DNA of 64,000 bases from Serinus canaria. Taxonomy: Eukaryota > Chordata > Aves > Passeriformes > Fringillidae. The stretch spans positions 10,971,402-11,035,401 of the forward strand of contig NC_066342.1 in assembly GCF_022539315.1 (NCBI RefSeq). Direction: 5' to 3'. Under the pieces are notes generated by a model. That model searched no databases and was not told the DNA's origin. It saw only the letters and a list, made by a program, of their open reading frames with translations. The position numbers and the translations under genes are program-made. This document shows positions 45,223 to 64,000 of the stretch, piece by piece (positions within the stretch are counted from its first letter, which is position 1; the number at the start of each line of letters is the position of its first letter).

Positions 45223-46296
45223 ACATTCAATCTTCCTGTTTTCTTTCTTCCTTCCCCGCCTCAAACAAACATTTAGGTTTAGTTAGTTATTAATGTGGTT
45301 TTTATCAGGAGTGTTTTGTATACTGAAGTATCACTTTGGTGTGAATGGAAAAAGTAACTAACGTTCTTTATAAGAATTTTTGAGAAGCTTCAAGGAACAC
45401 AGACAGACATGGAATAGAAAGTGTCTGCATCTTCTGTCACTGCAGTTCAAAGTTCAAGATAGCAATCCACATTTCTTAAGTGCCAAATATATTATAAAAT
45501 ATTAAAAATGCATAAGTAAATAATATTAAAAAGCTGAATGCCCATCTGCCTTAAAAGTGATGCCAAGAGAGCTATGGAGAACAGCCCTGATTATGCTGAT
45601 GTCTCCTATGATTTTACCAGCTAGAAACAGATAACTCTTTCTTATACTGGTCTGTTTGAGAAGTAACTTCTTTGGCCAAGATGGCAGCTTCATTCCAAAA
45701 GATGGCTGGAGCTCCCCATAATCAACTAGAGATTTGGATTTTTCAGTGCCTTGCTTGTTTTTCCAGTTGAAAAAGGAAATTTCCAGAAAATAAGTTATCA
45801 ATTATGATTTGTTTCTGGGGAAAGCCCAAATACTTCTTCAAGAGGAATGGCATGTTGCCATAACATTCACTGAAGCATTCAGTGCACTGTGCAAAGCTAC
45901 TCATAGATGTCTATTCTAGCCTTTTAATGTGTCTTGGTCATTTAGTTTAAGGAGGAAAACTCCCCACAATCTCTGAGAAACACTTTAAGGTAGTGACTGA
46001 AATTGATTACAGGGATACACATGTACTTTATAAAATGGATCTTTTTAAAATTCTAATTCTAAAAATTCTAATTCAAAAATTCTAACTGTAAGTAGCAAGT
46101 ATGCAAAGTTGCTTCTCATATTTCTTACATTCCTTCCCTAACACCCACTATTAGACACTCTTGGAGGCAAAAAACCCAAACAAGCTAAGCAGACCTTTGC
46201 CCTGACTTGATGGTAGCTATGTTTCTTTCCTATGCATGCCTTCCCATTTAGTCCTTTGAACATGGGACTATTTTCTCCTCATTTGGCTTTCTAGAG
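45223..46296. other. ZSWIM6 intron sequence, no feature recognised
   Basis: AT-rich intron sequence. No repeat family or exon is recognised. Short open frames are random. Confidence 0.5.
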
Positions 46297-46620
46297 TGTG
46301 CCAGTTTTGGCTGGGATAGAGTTAATTTTCTTCCCAGTGGCTGGTATGGGACTGTGTTTTGGATTTGTGCTGAACACAGAGTTGATAATATAGAGATGTT
46401 TTAGTTATTGCTGAGAAGGGCTTACACAGAGCCAAGGCCTTTGCTGCTATTTGTACTGCCACTCTGGGGAGAGGCTGGAGGTGCATGGGAAGTTAGGAGG
46501 AGACACAGCCAGGACAGGTGACCCAAACTGACCAAAGGGATATTTCAGGCCATATGACATCATGATCAGTATATAAAGTGAGGGGAAGCAGCTAAGCAGC
46601 AGATGATCCTAAGACTGCTA
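46297..46620 (+). mobile_element. ERVL-type LTR fragment in ZSWIM6 intron
   Basis: TGTGCCAGTTTTGGCTGGGA through TTTTGGATTTGTGCTG to GTATATAAAGTGAGG (about 46,582) is the 5' part of a very common avian ERVL LTR. It lies antisense to the gene, and the 3' half is not recognisable. Confidence 0.8.
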
Positions 46621-46944
46621 GTGGGATGCCTCTGTTCATTTCCTTGCCACTAGCATTATACACATGCAACCACATCAGTAAAAGAACACACACGTGTGCT
46701 AAACCTGTTGTTCAATACAAAACCACAAATCCCAATAGTGGAATTCTATAAGGATTTGTAACATAGAATGCTGTTTTATAGTTGTATATAAACACTAATT
46801 GTACATTTATGAATTATACTGTAGTTAGTACAGACATCGATTGCTTTTACAGATGACAAAACCAAAGTAATTTCTCCTTAAACAGAACAATACTTTTAGA
46901 AAAAAAGGCTAGGTCTTGACAACCAAGCTTTTTCCTGTTTTTCA

Positions 46945-50640
<3,696 letters not shown>

Positions 50641-51919
50641 TCATTAAAATCCATAATCTGCCTATAATGCTACATTTTCAAATTCTTCCTCTGTCAGTAT
50701 CCATTTTAAAAAAATATTTAAATTATGAGTGCAATCCCAATATCCAATCATCCAGTATAAACTACCTGATACATTTTCACATCACAGAAATACACAAAGC
50801 AATTAGGTTTTAAAAAATCCACTCTAGTAAAAATAAAAGTTTTCATTTTAAATTGCATGATTTGGAGAAAGGCAATTTCTCCAGCTTTGTGTTAATAAGG
50901 CAAACATTGGATGACCTAATTCAATTTTTCTCTAACCCATTTCTGTATCTCCTTAAAGCTTTGAGGTTGTATAAGTGGAAAGGGAAGGTGCTTATACACC
51001 TGCATAGATTTCAATTGAAGCTATTAGGATTATGCAAATACAGTAGGCCTGGGAACTCCACAATTTTAAAGCATTCTGTTGCTAAAGCTCTCTTCATGTT
51101 TTTTTATTTGTTAGTTGTATTTATGATAAACACACATAATGTTTCTAACTTTTATTAGCACTAGAAATGCTACTTTTAGTAAAAATTACTTGCAAATTCC
51201 ACACAGACCAAGCCATAAATTGCTTTAAAGAGTACTACTGATTGATTTGGCACTTCACCAATACACCATATGACAAAATGCTATATCAACCTCGAGCAGT
51301 TTACAGTCTAGTTTGGGAACAAAAAGTTCCAATGTACAGATGTAAGGAGATGGACAGCTGCAGCAAATGAGATGGCAAAATGCATTTAGTAGATTGCATA
51401 TATGAGTGTAGGAGGAATTTACATTTCAACACACACTACATTTATTTCATGGGGTTGTTTTGCATTCTTTTTTCTATTTGCAAAGAATCTGATTTCTTTT
51501 AATAAAGTTCTTTCAGAATTGGTAGATATGGGATTAGAAGCTTATTGAAGAAAATCTAATTGAATAAAATTAGTTTTGACAAAAAGCCCCAAAGAGATTT
51601 GGGATGTACATATAAAGGATCTATAGGTAGAGGAATGACTCAAGTTTCTGACCACACAGAAGGTGATAACAAACTACCACAGAGGTGGAAAGAGGCTGAC
51701 AATAAGGAATAAATCAGTTAAGCTCCTGAGAAGCAATACTGACGTTAGAATGGGCATATACATCCTGTCCAAAATAATGTATCTATACTACAATGCTATT
51801 TTCCAATTCATAACCTTTATAAACCATGTACTTTATAGACCATGTATGTTATAAATTTTAAGTGTTTTGTATTTACTTTGAGGTATTATGTACACTTGTA
51901 GCCAATAAGTCAAATAATA

Positions 51920-52490
51920 TCCTGGACCACATAGGAGGATTGGAGGTGGTGATCCTTCCCCTCTTCTCAGCACTGGTGAGTCCACACTTGAGTGCCATGT
52001 TCAGTATTGGGCTACCCATGGACCTATTGGAGCAGATCCAGTGAGGGGCCACAAAGATGATTAAAGGACTGGAGCATCTCCCATTTGAGATACTGAGACA
52101 GCTGGGATTGTTTAGTCTGGAAAAGAAAAGGCTCAGGAGGATCTTACCAAAATTTACAAATATCTAATGGGAGACTGTAAAGAAAATAGAGACAGACTCT
52201 TCTCAGTGGTATCCTGTGACAGGGCAAGAGGCAATGGGCACAAAGTGAAATACAGGAAATTCCATCTGAGTATAAAAAAAACACTTTTTTTACTGTGAGG
52301 ATGGTCAAACACTAAGAGGTTGCCCAGAAAGGTTGTATGGTGTTCATTCTTGGGACTGTTCAAAACTCAACTGGACACAGTCCTGGGCAACTTGCTCTAA
52401 GTGACCCTGCTCTGATCAGAGTAAGTGGACTAGACGATATCCAGAGAAGCCTTCCAACCTCAACAATTCTGTGACTTCCTGTAATTTCTC
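51920..52490 (+). mobile_element. CR1 3' fragment in ZSWIM6 intron
   Basis: Plus-strand CR1 C-terminal and 3' sequence (CAGTGAGGGGCCACAAAGAT; GGGCAACTTGCTCTAAGTGA) with decayed frame and end near CAACAATTCTGTGAC. Antisense to the gene. Confidence 0.85.
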
Positions 52491-52746
52491 CAAAAGAGGA
52501 TAGAGTAATGTATGTAAAGAGGGTTGCTGCTATAAACTCATTCAGTTTTATTTCAAGTGTAAAATACTGAATTGCCTTCAAGAATGAGTAACTGGTAATT
52601 TTTGAAGGCTTCATATAACAGTTTTACTTTAAACATTTTCTCTACCTTGTGTTTTCTTAGTGAATGTAGATGTGAGTTCTTATACTATAAAGACAATGGC
52701 TTTGATGTTAATTGGGAAAGGTAAGGTAGAAAAATGTCTTTGGTTA

Positions 52747-55722
<2,976 letters not shown>

Positions 55723-55848
55723 CTAGGTTACTCAAAAGGGTTTTTTGTTTCCTTTGATTTGTTTTTAAAACTTTGCAAGAGAGAGTTAAAGGACTATTTC
55801 TGAGCCAACATTTCAAGGGAGCCTCTGTTCTTTTTGCCAGGCTTTTCA

Positions 55849-56160
<312 letters not shown>

Positions 56161-57651
56161 TTATTCATTCATATGAGAATCAGTCATTCACAGTATTCTT
56201 GTCTTCTGCCTGTTCACCAGCCCTTAAGTGATAGCAGTCGACCTTGACCCACTCTGCAAGGAGCAGACCACAGAGGACTTTTCACATCCTGTTACTCAAC
56301 AGCTCAGGCAAAGTGTGTGCCATTCACTTTGCATTCAGAGAGATCTACAAACCATCACGGCTAATGCTAAATAGGACATTGCAAAGGGAACAGCTAGACA
56401 TGAAGGACATTAAACAGCACGTACATAATTCCTCTAAAAACAGACTAGAAAGTATATGGCACACAGCTATTTAGGCATCCTCAGCTTCTCTCTTTCTCAG
56501 ACCCAGAGCCACGAGGATGAGTGGCAGATAAACATCACATAAAATATTTTTAGTTGTTCTCTTTGAGAAGTGACATTACCTGGAGCACTTGTAAAAATTT
56601 TTGTCATGAACAAATACAAATACTGAAAAGACAGCAAGGTACTGAGGCCATGGGACTGACAATCCTTTACTGGACATCTTCCTATGGCAAAAGTGCTCTG
56701 TCAACATGGCACTGTGTCTATGAATGTCAAAATGTCATGTCTGAATTGCTACTAGCATGCCCAGGTTGGTCTGAACATCACAAGATCCAGAAAGCCAAAC
56801 ACCTCTGTAGGAATTTACATGTTGCATGAACTTCTGCCCGCAGCTAGTTGCCAGATTTAAACATGAACCAAGTCTATTTCCTTCAGAGGTAAACTCCCAA
56901 GAAAAAGAAACAAGGAAAAATCCATCTAAGTCTAATTCTACCACCTTTCACAAACATTTAATTTTAACTTGTATTAAATATGTATCAACATATTGAGAGA
57001 TTTGATGATTATGAGGGTTTTTTTTCCCCAGGTAAATAACTTGCATCTTCCTCAGTTATTAGCAAAGTAGCAATCTTTGCTTGAAGATGACTGGTGAAGG
57101 CTTCTGTCAGGTTTGATAGTCACATTTTAGATTAGAAAGCATGATATCAAGTAAGAAGAGACATGTCCTCCAAGAAAGCAATGTTGCCTCTGCCCCCCCC
57201 CACACCTGTCAATGCAGACTGCACAACACAGAGCACATCCCACAAATAGCTGCTTTAGTTTCTCACATACTCAGTTTAATGCAGTCACAACAGATCTCCC
57301 TTTAAGTAAGTATCAAAGGCTTTGTAACTGCAAAAAATAAAAACCCCAACACCAGAAGGCATATAAGATTATAGTCAAGCAAAGAAACAACAGGCTTTTA
57401 CATTACATACTTCAGGGACATTCAATTTTTATGCAAAAATTATTTAGAAGGACCGAATGAAAAGTAAGAAGACCTAACTTGCTTTACAAACATTGCAGCC
57501 CCAGCACAAAAGTAAACCTTATTTATCCTTTCTGCGAGGACAATATCAATGAAAATAAATTTGGCTGGTCAATCCTCAACAAGAAAGTTACTTGTCCCAG
57601 AAAAGACTGCTGTATTCTGCTGCAAAGCTCAAGTATATAAGACAGAGGCTA

Positions 57652-59395
<1,744 letters not shown>

Positions 59396-60910
59396 AGAAT
59401 AGAATCATAGATTGGTTTGGGTCAGAAGGAACCTTTAAAGGTCATCTAGTCCAACCTTCCAGCAATGAGTAGGGGCATCTTAAAACTAGATCAGGTTGCT
59501 CAAAGCCCCATCCAGCCTTACCTTGAATATTTCCAGGGATGGGACATCCACTACCTCTCTGGGCAACCTATGCCAGTGTTTTATCACACTCACTGTAAAA
59601 AACTTCTTCCTTATATCTACCCTCTTTCAGTTTAAAACCATTACCACCTGTCCTATTATTACAGGCCCTACTAAAAAGTTTGTCCCCATCTTTCTTGTAA
59701 GCCCCGTTTAAGTACTGGAAGGCTGCTACAAGGTCTCCTTGAAGCCCTCCCTTCTCCAGGCTCAACAGCCCCAACTCTCTGTCTGTCTTCATAGGAGATG
59801 TGCTCCAGCTCTCTGATCATCTTTGTGACTCCCCTCTAGACCCGCTCTAACAGGTCAATGTCCTTCCTGTATTGGAGACTGTGGCAGGACTTTTCACCCC
59901 TGATACAGCAAAAGCTTATCTCCCCATAACATATGGCTAGGTTAGACCAAAATGATTTGTCATGTGATGAATTATCTCAGCTGAGAACCTCCTTAGCCAG
60001 CAATACACATCCTGGCTTGAATGGTGAGAAAGGAAAACCTAAAATTAGTGACTGCAGAGCAGAGGCATTTCTACAACTATAAAAGACCACTGATTTTCAT
60101 GAAATCAGAAATCTCTTATACACTCTCTGAGTGTGTAAAGAGTTCTCCTCGATGTTAAGATGTTAGAATTGTGTTACTTCCCTAGGACTGAGAGAAATTG
60201 GGAGATTCCTTGCACACTGCTATTATTCATTGGTAAGTGACATTGATTCCTAATCTATACTATTTCTTCACTAGCTGTAACATAAGGTACCCTTATTACT
60301 ATTATTGTGCACTGTATTTTTGTCTACTAGTAGTTCTTTGTGTTATCCTGTGTAGTAAGTATTCTGTTTAAGTCTTATGTCTGTTTTCCTTGGCCTGTTC
60401 AAATAAATAATTCATGTTGTAATAGGCCTGATCAGTCATTAGTAAGAACTTGTGAGCGAGAGTGAGTTTTGGGGTGCTGGCCACCTCAATAAAACTATTG
60501 TCTACTGCCAGAAACCTGGAAAGGCGGGGATTTGTCTGAACTCTCCCCTCTCCATTTGAAAAAGGGATTCCAGATTTGGAGGAAACACTGCAGGTGGGGC
60601 TTCACCGGAGCTGAGTAGAGGGGGAGAATCACCTCCCTTGCCCTGCTGCCCACACTGGTTTGTATGCAGCCCAGGACACAATTGGCATTCTGGGCTGCAA
60701 GCACACATTGCTGGCTCATGTTCAGCCTCTCATCCACCAGCACTCCCAAGTCCTTCTCTGCAGGGCTGCTTTCAATTCTTTCATCCTTCAGCCTATATTG
60801 ACACCAGGGGTTGCCCCAACCCAGATGCAGAACCTCATGCTTGGCCTTGTTGAACCTCATGAGGTTCTCATGGGCCCACTTCTTGAGCTTGTCCAAGTAA
60901 TTTTAAATGG
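59396..60910 (-). mobile_element. CR1 LINE, minus, split by an LTR
   Basis: The 3' end at 59,396 (AGAATAGAATCATAGATTGG) and ORF2 C-terminal sequence run to about 59,880. After an inserted block, CR1 resumes near 60,565 and continues to about 60,910 (minus-strand frame [20 protein letters not shown], the RT C-terminal region; [15 protein letters not shown]). Frames are decayed. Confidence 0.88.
59881..60560 (+). mobile_element. Solo LTR inside CR1
   Basis: The block interrupting CR1 starts TGTGGCAGGAC and holds a TATA box CTATAAAAG near 60,077 and AATAAATAA near 60,404, the LTR order on the plus strand. A second AATAAAAC near 60,489 precedes the end. The right border and target duplication are not fixed. 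Confidence 0.65.
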
Positions 60911-63190
60911 CATTACAACTTCTTCTTCTTATTAAGCATCAATGCATTCAGTACTGCCCTAGACAAAGGACTATATTTTTTGCAACTTAAAAAAACAAAA
61001 CAGAAGATGAGGCATATTGGAAAGCCTTGTAGAATAGTTATCTGGGGCTTATTTATTTTATAAATGAATGATTACTTTAGGGCACTAAGGAGTCACTGTA
61101 CCTCTCAGCATCTAAAAAAAAATTAAAAAGCCAATTTAATACTTTGTAACCAGATTCCCAGTGATTTCAGACTGAAGCAAAAGCAAAGTGGAATATCTTA
61201 ACCACATGCAGCAAGTATTTTAATCATCCAGCAAGATGGAGTGCACACTACTGATTACAATGTGCCCCTACAAAATGAGTAGCCTTTTTCTGTGTCTCAG
61301 AAACACCACTAGAAGCTAAGGAATTCATTTGCCTTCTTCAGAGGCTTCACTATGTATGTGGTACATCTAAGAGGCAGAAAAGGGAAGAGATACTCCCAAG
61401 TACCAAAATCCTTTAAATACATCATTAGTTTAAAGAGGAAGCCTCAGAAATCCATGCTATTTTTATGCAAATGAACACAAAGACAAGTGTATTTCTAATA
61501 AACCCCACACAAACCACTTAAGGAAGGAGCCTGGAGGATGTTCTTCCTATTTCACTCTGATGCTGCTATATAGAAGCTGTCACCACCAGTCTGAAAGCTT
61601 ACAATGCTCTCAAAAGATTCTCTATTTTCTGCCTAATGGCTCCTATATGGGGAAACTACTGATCATACTCACCCCATACTACAGATAAGGCTTATGGAAA
61701 AATGAACAGCAGCTAGTTGTAATTAATTAGTGGGGAACATATCTCAATCCCTTTCTTGTGACCTCAGCCTGGTAACTTCTGTTGGCAACAGCCTATACTC
61801 AAAAGAAGTTTGCCAAAATACATTCCTGGCATTCTCAAGTAAGTTTACCTGTTTAACTAGATCTAATGATGTCACCTGCAATATGAACAAATGCCTGATT
61901 AAATGAAAAAAAAAATTAAAAAAACCCCCAAAACAAAAAATGTGGGTTTTTTTACATATTCTGGTTTTATAACACAGCTCACATTTTTGTTTCTTTTTCC
62001 CCAGGCACTAAATATCTTTTTATACCAGATCTCAGAAGGCTGACACATCCCCTTCTCTCCCTCCTTCCCCCAGAACTAAACCAAAAGTATGGTTCTGATT
62101 TGGATCCATTGACTGTGACCCATGTCTTTCCAATGTGAAGCTCCTCACAGCAGTGACAAAATATCACAAACCAATATACAAAATTCCCCCCCCCCCAGAA
62201 GATAACTGGAAGACAAGTCATGCTGTGACTGCAATTTGATATTAATTTCACAAGGGAATGAATATTAGAACTCTCATAATGGAGTGAGGAATTGCCTATT
62301 TTGGTTAAAAAGCACTAATCCTTTTGACTTGGAAAAAGCCAGCTTTGCCAAAACAAACCTTTTGTTCAAATGCATGATTGTCACTCATCTTTAGTGGACC
62401 TCACACTACAAAGAAATGGGTTACATTACTGCTTTACACATTGGATGCATGCCTTGTACATACAGAGGGAACATAAGTACTTTTGTATTTCTCTGTAGAC
62501 ATCCATACCTCTGAATTCACGTGGGAGAAAGGAACAGCATGCTTTTACACTGGTCAGGATTTAAACATGCAAATTGAAAAACATAAAGAAGAATTTAGTC
62601 ACTGTAAAAGTAGATTATGTAATAATTATACATCTTGTGTATACATGTATTGATGAAGTCGAAGAAAGTGCGAAGAATATATACAGACTCTCCAAAGAGA
62701 TTAAGCCTTGCTCGCTTTTCATATTTTACTCTTATCCCAGTAAATGGGAGGGTGATGATGGAAACAATTTTAGTGGGGGTTAGGACACTGAGCATGACTG
62801 AAGATCCAGCATACAGCTCTCTTACAGATTGCAGTCTTCTGAAGAAATATGCTTTTCCTAGAAATCTTATGCTATCTTTTCAGAGCTACTGTAATAGCCC
62901 TGGTTTGGGTTAGCATTTCCCCATTTACAATACCTGTGGAATCAGTGTCTGAAACTTGGCCTCGGCCTTAGAATCTTGCTGTATACTTAAGCTCAACCTA
63001 TTTATTTGCAAAATTAAAATATGCAAGAAACTGATACATATTTGACATGCCTTTGCTCTTCCCATTAATCATAGAATCATAGTCACAGAATGGTTTGCAT
63101 GTTAATGCATGTCTCTTAAAAAAACTAAAAACCCAAAAGCTACGAGGTAGGTAGCATTTGATTATTTCAAAGAAAGTGGAGCCAGGTAAA
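60910..63190. other. Sequence without recognised genes (ZSWIM6 upstream intron)
   Basis: AT-rich, with a short C run near 62,187 and a small CR1-tail-like scrap near 63,068. No exon, RNA gene or clear transposon is seen. Confidence 0.5.
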
Positions 63191-63321
63191 TGTCTTGGTT
63201 TTGGACTGGGCACAATGCCAGTGCCTCCATGAAAACACATTCACGTAGTGTCTACTGTGAGATGTGACCAGAAACAGAGCAAGCAAACACCAACTTAGGA
63301 ATAAAAGAAAAAAAACTTTAT

Positions 63322-63366
<45 letters not shown>

Positions 63367-64000
63367 GAACAGAATGGAAATCTTTCAAACACATTTCTCC
63401 TCCCCCTCTCAACCCACATTACAACATACAATACGAACTCAAATCTTCCTTCAGTCCCCATCTCCCAGGTTTTAATTCTCAGTCCGTTATCCTTCTTCAA
63501 ACAATCAATACATTCTATTAAAGAGGAAGGAGTCTTCTCCTTGTGCCATTTCTTGACTAACCCCTTTCCATATTCCATGCTCTCACCATGGAAATGGACC
63601 AGAAGATTGCTTTTGGGGTTTCTCTTTTTAAGGATACTTTGGTCAGTTCCACAAAACGACAGTCTCTCCATTTTGGGATAACAAAATCCCCCCCATTTCC
63701 CCCGGGGCAAGGGCTTCACGACAGAAATCCTCTCATTTCTGATTTCTGCCCACCACTACTCTTCACTGCCTTTCTTGGGTCTGAGCCATTGCTTTCCCCC
63801 CAAAACCGCAGTCTCTGTGTTACAATAGAAAGTTAGTCCGTCCACAGCCGAAAAAAAAACTGCTCCTCCGTTTATCTCTTCCCAAGTAAATTCTTCTCAT
63901 TAACTCCACTACTCCCTACTCACACAAACCTCTCATTTCACTTGTCCATTTCTTCTTGTTCTTATCTCTGTCCTCCGGGAGGATCAACGTCTGGAAGGTT
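63191..64000 (-). mobile_element. ERVL-type LTR, minus orientation, running off the right edge
   Basis: TGTCTTGGTTTTGGACTGGG, then GCACAATGCCAGTGCC and GTGTCTACTGTGAGATGTGA mirror (reverse complement) the 3' end of the LTR at 35,524-36,933, including AGGAATAAAAG and ACTTTATTAA. The element continues beyond 64,000. A (CA)n run sits where the relative has none. Confidence 0.8.
63324..63364. repeat. (AC)n microsatellite
   Basis: About 20 AC units inside the LTR at the right edge, adjacent to its poly(A) region. Confidence 0.95.

Overview
The window looks like a songbird-like (passerine) nuclear chromosome. The evidence is CR1 LINEs with the avian 3' end, ERVL/ERVK/ERV1 LTR families of the type known from zebra finch, and spliced host exons with GT-AG borders. 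There is no prokaryotic content. I recognise one host gene: eight consecutive internal exons on the minus strand (57,869 down to 41,481) of a ZSWIM-family gene, best matched to ZSWIM6. All eight are open, phase-consistent and correctly bordered. ZSWIM6 is Z-linked in birds and has a known W gametolog. The extreme load of young, nested retroviral DNA suggests the W copy, but this is inference.

Left part (1-9.4 kb): a betaretrovirus-like provirus (called ERV-A here) on the plus strand, with gag, dUTPase, pro, RT, RNase H and integrase remnants. Its 5' end lies outside the window. It is broken by frameshifts and stops and carries four later LTR insertions, three of them delimited by target-site duplications.

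Middle (9.4-29.5 kb): one minus-strand CR1 LINE (3' end at 12,352, endonuclease domain to about 29,490) has been split into at least eight pieces by later insertions. The largest is a 9.35-kb gammaretrovirus-like provirus (ERV-B, 15,540-24,887) with both LTRs, a 4-bp target duplication, and gag, pro, pol and env. ERV-B carries stops at many tryptophan positions, the pattern of plus-strand G-to-A hypermutation. Solo LTRs with 5-bp (ERVL) and 6-bp (ERVK) duplications fill the rest.

29.5-39.4 kb: a related, internally deleted and truncated provirus (ERV-C, 29,918 to about 34,990) with two nested LTRs, then ERVL and LTR5-like solo LTRs and fragments.

Right part (39.4-64 kb): the ZSWIM6 exons and introns. 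One intron holds several LTRs, including an ERVL LTR with a nested ERVK LTR. CR1 fragments, an LTR-split CR1 and a partial LTR at the right edge make up the other repeats. No host exon is recognisable left of 41,481, so the rest of ZSWIM6 (about 290 residues) is either beyond a repeat-filled intron of more than 41 kb or lost.

The viral genes are all inactive fossils. They are described with their breaks only.
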